DNA from: Liolophura sinensis
Taxonomy: Eukaryota; Mollusca; Polyplacophora; Chitonida; Chitonidae
DNA length: 64,000 bases
NCBI RefSeq assembly: GCF_032854445.1
Contig: NC_088302.1
Coordinates: 51,428,046-51,492,045, forward strand
Direction of reading: 5' to 3'
Shown: positions 55,876 through 64,000 of the stretch, piece after piece
Position numbering within the stretch: the first letter of the stretch is position 1
How the letters are laid out: every line of letters begins with the position of its first letter
Program-made: the position numbers and the translations under genes
The notes under the pieces: model-generated
The model's database searches: none
Seen by the model: only the letters and a program-made list of their open reading frames with translations
What the model was told of the DNA's origin: nothing

Positions 55876-57520
55876 ATCATATACCTATGTGTTTTACCCG
55901 CCTGATACAGAGCCCCCTGATATTTTTTCGTGTCACCATCCTCTGAACATTTTGCACGCGCGGAACTATTTTCGCACCGAGTGACCTTTCCCTGGGAAAG
56001 CCCTGCGGTCCTTGACGGGGATTTCCATGCAGAGCTGACCTATTTACACGAACATTCGATTTATTCTCCCTAAAATTAGGACCCAGAAAAACTAATAAAA
56101 TTTTTTCTACACTGTCTACATGCCAACATTATGGGCAAAAAGGTTATAACCAAATATTTTCGTCCTTTTTTTTGTGTCGTCTGCTTCGTGATTTTTGGCG
56201 TCAAATTACATTCCGCAACGCTGATAGCTGCCGATGTCAAACTATATGACTGCCCGGTAGAGGCGTACAAAGTCTACAAGGACCACAGGCCACAAAAAAT
56301 GTGAACAGCCGACAGTCCATTTTCCCTCGGCATCAATTACAAAAGAAAAGCTTGCAGTAATGTATGGTACAAATCCCAACCAATAGGACAGCACACCCTA
56401 AAATCAATTATGAAAACCACGGCAAAACGATAGAACTTACTTGGCCGTTTTACAAACCACCGTGCCCGCAAAACAACATGTAACCGTCTCCATCATGCTG
56501 GCGTAGTTCCCACGACTATTATGCAACTTACTGGCCACGAAAATGTTGCAAGTATAAATAATTACGCTGTTTTTGTCTTTTTTTTCTCATGGAACGTAGG
56601 AAAATATGAGCTACATCATTTCAAATGCACCAGTCACAAAACCTTCCGCTGCGAGCGTAACTCTTCCTCCCCAACCCAGTACATCCGCAGAAATTGATGC
56701 AGCTGTCCCATCATCTTCTACAGTACAGAATGATCTGTTTATTTCATAGAATTTCACACACAATGTAAACCATGCCACTAGAACATGTACAACTGCCGGT
56801 ATTTTCCAGGGTGCATTCTTCTCAAATTGCACGTTCCACCTCAATTTCTGCCACGGATCAGCTGTCCATTAACTTTGTTGACAAACTCTTTCAAGAACTC
56901 ACAGAGACTTCAGCAAATTTAAAGAACTTTCAGTCATTCACATGTAATTAAATCACTTCCTCACTTCTAAAATTGGTGGTTGACCTGAATTTTTTTGGCG
57001 CACTTAACAGCTGCTATACTCCATTTCAAAATGCCACTTGCCAGGTTTGAGATGATGTTCATATAAACGTTATAGCTCTTGTATTCAGATAGCATCTGTG
57101 TTTCGAAAAGCCAGCTATACTTACTTGATGTATAAATAATATTTCCATGGTTTTTCGAGTCTTTGTTTTATTTTATTTCCTTTATTTTCATTTTTTTTTA
57201 CCCAATGTTTGTGTCTTCTGCGGTGGTCAACTATTTTGAAATATGCTATATTTAGAACGAATCCATGTGCGCGTAATGGTTTGTGAGCCTTATCACACTA
57301 TTCGCCAAGCAAAGTAGTCTAAAGAAATATATGGATTTTATGCCCCCCAAAGTAGTGTCAATAGAAGGTATGTAACAAATAGATTATCATTACACTGTGC
57401 AGATCTGCATCGTCGCATCTGCTCTCGTTCTCTGCGGTTGCATCGCCGTATCGGCGACGCAACCGCAGAGAACTCGAGCAGATACGACGATGCAGATAAG
57501 CACAGTGTGATGATAATCTC
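55876..57520. mobile_element. 1.6 kb insertion of unknown class in array copy 10
   Basis: The array sequence ATTTTCATCTTT/ATATAAAGTACATG is split here. The insert has no similarity to the array and no convincing reading frame (the longest are 60-78 codons). Its right end is a 139-base palindrome. I could not identify matching terminal repeats beyond a short TTATCAT at both ends. It may be a non-autonomous DNA transposon. Confidence 0.5.
57381..57519. repeat. Long near-perfect palindrome (139 bp)
   Basis: Arms of roughly 65 bases run from AGATTATCAT to ATGATAATCT around a centre near CGCCGTATCGGCG. There are a few mismatches and small offsets, including CTGCGGTTGCATCGCCG against CGGCGACGCAACCGCAG. 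It directly abuts the array at the edge of the 1.6 kb insertion. Confidence 0.85.
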
Positions 57521-58334
57521 TATATATACAGTACATGTGCAAGAAAACAAACATAAAGAATTTATTTTTCTCACATTATTTTGATGAAAAGTTGTCTTTC
57601 ATGGTTGGTTGTCCTTATTGTTCATCAACGTGCTCTATACCATCGTAAGATTTTCAGTGAAAATGTCATGAGGTGGTGTTATTCTAGCCGCCGTCGACAA
57701 AACCACATCAAACACCTCGCCTGTCGCATGTGATCAGTCGTCTCAGTGTGTGTAGTAGGTCAGTTTACGCTAGAATGAACTGCACTAGTAGTGACGTTTT
57801 GTTTGTGACGTCACAGTCACGCTGCGTCATGTCGTGTATCATTGCTCAGCACAAAACACATTCCCACTCCAGAATTGAAGTATGTTTGAGAACCTCCGCT
57901 AGGAGTTTCTCTTACGCGCAAATTTAGTTGAAATTAAATTAAACACACCGGAAAATTGTCTCCACAGACGTTTTGTCAGAGCCAAACCCTACATGATACA
58001 GACTGTGTGCGCGTAACCATATATTCAATTAATAAAATGAAGATACTCACAACGTATAAATAAGCCACGCTCATTAATATTCAATATCTTTGATCAGATA
58101 AGCAGTTTATAACACTTGGACATTCGATAAGAGAAATGATTTTTGTGGACAAGATTTAGTCATGGATTAAACACTCAAGTCCTATCCGGTCGTACATACA
58201 TGGGAATGTTGCAGAAAACCTGCCCATGGTCGTGGGTTTCCTCAGGCTTCCCTTCCACCTTTCGCATCAGTCAAATATTCTTGAGTACAGCGTAAAACAC
58301 GAATAAAATAAATAAACAAACAGTCAAGTCTATG

Positions 58335-60952
58335 GTGTGAGTATAATAGTGACACGTTTCAATGCAAATTTACAAATGTAAATTTGAATTGAATATGATA
58401 AAATGTTACTCCAAAATTTAGGAAGATATTAAGCTACAGGTAGCAACTACAGAGTTGGTGTAAACCTCGGAAGCTGTCTAATGTCATACAAAAACATACA
58501 TAAGTATGGAGAAAGAAATAGGAAAAAAACATGGTTTCACACGTCTGTAAGCTGTATACATACATAGAGGTTTTAAAAGCTAACAGGCTATTAAAGCAAC
58601 AAGGAACCCAGTGTTAAAGTTACAGTGGTGTGGGTGGGGATAGGGGTGGAGCTGGAGGTGGATTATCAAATTATCGATTATCAAATTATCGAGGAGAAAA
58701 CTATATTATACCTTACAGCGTTTCTTTCCTAAGACACGGCTTGTTTGTCTTAATACATTCCGTCTTTTAATAAAGGTGTATTGAAAGAAAAACATAACGA
58801 GTTTAAAACAGGTTGCATGTATAAAAGTCCTTGGAATGGCGATTCCGAAGGGAACGTTGGTTGCAATAATTATGTCTACATTAGAGCAATGAGCTTTAAA
58901 CCAAACTGACACAGAGTCGACGTCAATCTCATGTGACTTTACAGACTTTACTGTTGGCGTAGAATGTTGATGGATCTCGGCATGACAGGCTCCCACAATA
59001 AAAGGACACGCCATGTCCTTGTCGGTCAGCTCTCATTACAGTTTGGTAAAGTACGTGTCGTGTTTAGTGTTTCCCTTTACGGGGATATTTTGTTGTGATG
59101 CAAGTAAAATTCTGGCTAATCGGTTTGCATGGATTTTCTGTGTACGGCAGGAAATGATGAAAATTAGCCACTTGTTGATCTCATGGAATATTTAATCAGG
59201 AAATAACAGCTTATCTTTGTGTCACTATTGGTATACATTATCCGTTAAAGAGGCTACCTACCCAAGACATCAGCACAAATGCAATCTACTTTTTTATTGT
59301 TATTTCAGAATATCTCAAAAAATTACCTGTCACAAAACATAAGCCTGTGCACGTGTTACCGTTTCAAATTGGTAATCAAGTTCCTAAAGGTTTTAAAGCG
59401 GTTCACATTACAAGTTGTTTAAACTTTAAAATCATTTTCATGCTAAAATTAGTACAGGTATACGAGTCTGATATTTATTAAAAGGCAATAACTTTAACTA
59501 TTCTTGCATGGTAAATACAGAAACTTTGATTTAATTTGCGAATATGGATTGTTTTGCTAAAACTTTCCGGCATATAACCTCTGTAAGTTTATGTGATTTG
59601 GCCTACATAATGATGGCCGGAGTGAAAATGTCTAGTTATCACTCCCGTCTTACAGCGTGCGAGAGGAATACATTAGAGGATAGCATAAGTATGTAGATAA
59701 AACACACCTATACAGACAAACAAAATGTGGGTGAGATCAATAAATAGTTAAATAACACAAAACGGTAACATATTTTCCAATATTTTCATCTTTATATAAA
59801 GTACATGTACAAGACAACAAACATCAATAATGTAATTTTCTCACTTTATTTTGCTGAAAAGTTGTCTTTCATGGTTGGTCGTCCTTATTGTTCATCAACG
59901 TGCTCTATGCCATCCTAAGAATTTCAGTGAAAATGTCATCAAGTGGTGTGATTCTGGCCGCCGTTGACAAAACCACATCAAACACCTCGCCTGTCGGATG
60001 TGATAAGTCGCTTCAGTGTGTGTAGTAGGTCAGTTTACTCTAGAATGAACTGCACAAGTAGTGACGCTTTGTTTGTGACGTCACAGTCACGCTGCGTCAT
60101 GTCGTGTATCATTGCTCGGCACAAAACACATTCCCACTCCAGAATTGAAGTATGTTTGAGTACCTCCGCTAGGAGTTTCTTTTACGAGCATGTTTACTTG
60201 AAATTAAAATAAATACACCGGAAAACTGTCTCCATAGATGTCTTTTCAGAGCCAAACCCTACATGATACAGACTGTGTGCGCGTAACGTTTGTTTCTAGG
60301 ATTGTAATTTTTCCATCGCATGCTTAGCAACGTCACTGCGCCGACGTTCGGTAAACATCGGTAATCATCGGCTGTTTATATATGAAGGAGATGTGCTATC
60401 AGGTTATTCACTGTTTAACCAAACGACATGTTCACATTTGACAAAGTGTGTTAAGAGTTTGTTGTATTTCATGTATGGCTTATTTCTTCCCACCGTAATA
60501 CTGACGTATAAGTGAAACATTATTGAGTGCGGAGTAAAACACCAATGAAATAAATAAATGCACACACCCATTTGAATGAAAAATTGTTGAGTATACGAGT
60601 CGAAAACCCAAGCATACAAACAATGGTGTTACCTTGTTACATTCTTACCATACATTCAAATAATAAAAGGAAGGCACTCTCAACGTATAAATAAGCCACG
60701 CTCATTAATATTCAATATCTTTGATAAAATAAGCAGTTTATAACACTTGGACATTTGACAAAAGAAATGATTTTTGTGGACAAGATTTAGTCATGGATTA
60801 AACACTCAAGTCCTATCCGGTCGTACATACATGGGAATGTTGCAGGAACCTGCTCATAGTCGTGGGTTCCCTCCTACCATTCGTATAAGTGAAATATTCT
60901 TGAGTACAGCGTAAAACACGAATAAAATAAAGAAACACACAATCAAGAGTAT
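58335..60952 (+). repeat. Tandem-array unit, copy 11 (2.6 kb)
   Basis: A complete unit with an internal deletion near 58380, where the opening block joins directly to AATTTGAATTGAATATG. No gene is supported. Confidence 0.8.
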
Positions 60953-61920
60953 GGTGTAAGTATAATAGTGACACGTTTCAATGCAAATTTACAAATGTAC
61001 TCTAAGCAGTCAAGTGTATGTCTGAATGCAAAACGCATGCGCAGTACTGGCGTGTTTAAACGATTATGAAGACACGCTATACTAGTAAGTGTATTCCTTC
61101 TTGATCCACATAGATATGCAATCGTATATAAAATATCAACACGAACAATTCAATATGATAAAATGTTACTTTAAAAGTTAGGAAGACATTAAGCTACAGG
61201 TAGCAACTATAAAGTTGGTGTAAATCTCGGAAGCTGTCTAATGTCATACAAAAACACACAGGAGTATGGACAACAAAATAGGAAAGAAATGGCTTCACTC
61301 GTCTGTAAGCTGTATACATACATAGAGGTTTTAAAAGCTAATATGTTCTTGAAGCAACAAGGAACCTAGTGTTAAAGTTATAGTGGTGTTGGTGGGGGTG
61401 GGGTGGAGGTGAACTTAAGGGTTGTTTGAATAATGCTACAATTTTCAAAGTTTAATGATCTGGATTATACATTTCTTTTTGTTTATTTTCACACGGTATT
61501 GATTTTACTCAATATGGCGCTCTTTACTTCTGGAATCCTCGATGATTAAATTATCGGGGAGAAAATTATACTAAACCTTACAGCTTTTTCTCCTAAGGCA
61601 CGTCTTGCTTGTCATAATACATGCTGTGTTTTAATAAAGCTGCATTGAAAGAAAAAACATGACGAGTTAAAAACAGGTTCCATGCATAAAACTCCTTGGA
61701 ATTGCGACGTCAGTCTCATGTGACTTTAAAAACTTTACAGTTGGCTTAGAATGTTGATGGATCCCTGACAGGTCCTCACAATAAAAGGATATGCCATGTC
61801 CTTGTTTGTCAGCTATCAGTACATTTTCGTAAAGTACGATTCGAGGCTGGTGTCTTTTTTGACGGGAAGATATTGTTGTGATGTAGCTAAAATTCTGCTT
61901 AAAGGCACGTGCGACCAAAA
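60953..61920 (+). repeat. Tandem-array unit, copy 12 (partial, divergent)
   Basis: The last recognisable unit, closer to copies 1-2 than to the central ones (it keeps GTTGTTTGAATAATGCTAC). It runs out into the minisatellite near 61930. Confidence 0.7.
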
Positions 61921-61929
61921 TTTGATAAA

Positions 61930-62640
61930 CAGGTGAAAGACATGGGCAGCGATGGTGGATGCCTTGAGGAGGTGAAAGACATGGGCGGGGATGGTGGATG
62001 CCCTGAGGAGGCAAATGACATGGGTTGGAAAAGGTAGTGGTAGAAGTGGTGGGATGGTGGATGCCATGGGGAGCTAGATTGCATGGGTGGGGATGGTGGA
62101 TGCCCTGAGGAGGCAAATGGTAGTGGTAGAAGTGGTGGGATGGTGGATGCCATGGGGAGCTAGATTGCATGGGCGGGGATGGTGGATGCCATGGGCGGGA
62201 ATGGCGAGGAATTGAGGAAGCCATGTTGAGATGTATGACCTGGGCGGAATGATGGGGGTGGTGGATGCCATGGAGAGGGATGGTGGATACCATGTGGAGG
62301 TGGATGGCATGAGTTGGAATGGTGGATGATATGAGCCGGAAAGATCAAAGCCATATTGAAGTGGATGTCATGGGCGAGGATGGTGGATGCCCAGGGAAGG
62401 TGGATGGCATGGGGAGACGGATAACAGGAGGCGGGGATGGTAAATGCCATTGGAAAGTGGAAGGCACGGGCCGGGATGGTTTAAGCCAAGGATGAGAATT
62501 GTGGATGCGATGGGAAGGTGGATGGCATGGGGAGACGGATAACGGCATGGGCGGGAATGGTGGGTGTTGTGGGCGGGGATGGTGGATGGCATGGGATAGT
62601 TGATGGCATGGGCGTGTATGGTGGATGGCATGGGGAGGTG
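61930..62640. repeat. Degenerate minisatellite (GATGGTGGATGCCATGGG type)
   Basis: Irregular tandem repeats of GGGATGGTGGATG plus spacers such as GAGGAGGCAAATG and GTAGTGGTAGAAGTGG, with a higher-order duplication of about 120 bases (around 61975-62095 and 62085-62205). The His/Pro/Ser-rich reading frames on the minus strand are products of the repeat and are not annotated as genes. Confidence 0.85.
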
Positions 62641-64000
62641 ACGTACCTTATAAGGCCGCTTAAGAGTTTTTGAGAAGTTTGGATAATCCACACAAAGGTG
62701 AAATGCAGTATGTGTAGTTTAAAGTCACGACTTGCTAGTTTGCATGTACTTTAAATCTTAGTTTACATGAAAATTATACAGTATTTCCCTTTACTGTACT
62801 TATTTTATTTAATCTATACAACGTTTAATTAAGTTTTGTAGTAAATGATGAAACGAAACTTTCCATTAAGAATTTTTAAGTCAATAAATGTGTCTGATTT
62901 GAAAAAATGCTGTTCAAATGAAATGTCATCATTCCTCGTGTTTATGTGCAGGCCTACTTGTTTTATCAAATTTGATAGCCTAAACTAAAGGCGACTGAGG
63001 GAAATTACTTTGTATTACATCAATCCTAATTTGATTTTTCGTACATCTTTTTGTTTCGGAGAACAAATCGGCCATTTCTATGTGTATTGTACAGCGGCTT
63101 AGCGTAAAAGCCGGTCTGTGTTCCGGTCTGCCGGTCTGAGATCCGGTCTGGGCATTGTGGCTAAACGGTAATGAGTATCGACCTGAAACTGATATAGATC
63201 GAATGATATTGAGTTTCTGTATACAGCGATGTATAATATGCAAAACTGAAGCAGCATTTACCGAGTTATTGTATTTCATGACACACATGATGGCGAACGA
63301 CAGGTGATGTAAAAATTTAAAGAAAATTCGAAAACGGACTATACCGGTGTTTTATGGTATGTACATAAAGCCACATATTGGGATTCATGTTCATAATATA
63401 CGATTTGAAACTTCTCCATATTATTATTATTATATCATTTTGCTGTTACAAAAACTGTTAGGTTTATGAGTGAAAGAAACTATTAAACCTGTTCAGGTAC
63501 TAAAAAGAAGGTGCGCAGATCTGAGTTGAAACCTTGTCACTTTTACGCTCCGAAGAACCCTAGAACTACCCGACGTGGTATCATTCCTGAAAGACTTACT
63601 TAACCTTCCGTGGAGAGTGAGCATGATTAGATGTTGGTTGGTGGTTGAGTTTCCGCATGTAGGTGAACAGCTTGGAATCCCTGACACTGTGGAAAATGAG
63701 CAAGGTCGTGTATACGCTAAGGTATCCAGCGCGGATGAATCGGGTTCAGAATGGATCATGCTCCGAAGATCTACCAAAGTAACAGCAAAAACCCTCATCA
63801 TGTGCCCCGGTTTGTGGCTTCCCATGTTGACACTAGGAGGAGCCCTGAGACATCACAAGCAAAGGCTGCAAGTACATCCGAAGCCAAATGTTATCAATGG
63901 GCTGTCATGGAGTTGTCTGTGGGAAGTATGCGTGAAGGTGGAAAACTGTTGAATCCGAGTTGTTCTATTTGGTGTTTTCGGTTTATGTTTACAGTAGTTT
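62641..64000. other. Unassigned 3' flank
   Basis: Past the minisatellite I find no array unit, SINE or recognisable gene. Two overlapping opposite frames at 63493-63825 (-) and 63575-63952 (+) exceed 100 codons. Neither shows a familiar motif, and at most one could be real. A short GGTCTG repeat lies at 63112-63149. Confidence 0.4.

Larger units (their letters stand above)
53700..58334 (+). repeat. Tandem-array unit, copy 10 (with two insertions)
   Basis: Subtype C, like copy 6. It is 4.6 kb long because of a SINE (54741-55111) and a 1.6 kb insert (55876-57520); subtracting both leaves a normal-sized unit. Confidence 0.8.

Noticed and set aside
61667..62693. Several His/Pro/Ser-rich minus-strand frames up to 208 codons
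   Set aside because: All three frames read the same minisatellite; there is no start context or domain.
63493..63952. Opposed frames of 110 and 125 codons
   Set aside because: They overlap on opposite strands and show no motif I recognise; not enough support to call either.

Overview
This window comes from an animal genome, most likely a mollusc. The host DNA is AT-rich and non-coding, and it carries several tRNA-derived SINEs. Their 3' tails (GTAAAACACCAATGAAATAAATA, or GACGTTAAACCCCAAGCACTCAC, both written here as recalled types) are ones I associate with molluscan genomes. Split genes with GT-AG introns confirm a eukaryote. No cellular protein-coding gene appears complete.

Layout: (1) 253-61920 is a tandem array of about twelve copies of a 2.7-3.0 kb unit, broken up by later insertions. 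SINEs sit at 1-252, 2126-2392, 3547-3889, 4062-4330 and 54741-55111. (2) 6965-15497 is an 8.5 kb foreign block inside array copy 2. It holds a decayed multi-exon THAP/DDE transposase-like gene (7234-12375, +) and two exons of a P2X7-ballast-like zinc domain (13994-14750, -). (3) 28205-45906 is a 17,702 bp Maverick/Polinton element. It has 436 bp terminal inverted repeats and a perfect 6 bp target duplication (TACATT), and it is inserted in array copy 7. (4) 55876-57520 is a 1.6 kb insertion of unknown type ending in a 139 bp palindrome. (5) 61930-62640 is a degenerate minisatellite, and the last 1.3 kb shows nothing I recognise.

The Polinton carries a virus-like gene set. On the + strand, a four-finger C2H2 exon appears to splice into a protein-primed family B DNA polymerase, which has one frameshift. 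On the - strand, reading from the right end, it encodes: a PC4-like protein with an SV40-type NLS and two alternative downstream exons (one RHIM-like); a chromodomain DDE integrase; a membrane/low-complexity protein; an A32-type packaging ATPase; two small conserved Polinton proteins; the penton (minor capsid) protein; a small basic protein with adenain-type cleavage sites; the major capsid protein; and an adenain-like protease.

The two ends share one promoter module (CRE-bearing hairpin plus CCAAT boxes), so the polymerase and the PC4-like protein probably form an early replication set. The integrase and capsid genes form a tight operon-like cluster with two TAATG stop-start overlaps and internal TATA-like boxes. 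A dispersed TGACACACTGAC motif marks most of the internal control regions. The outer ~310 bp of the two TIRs look identical, so the insertion is recent and younger than the array.
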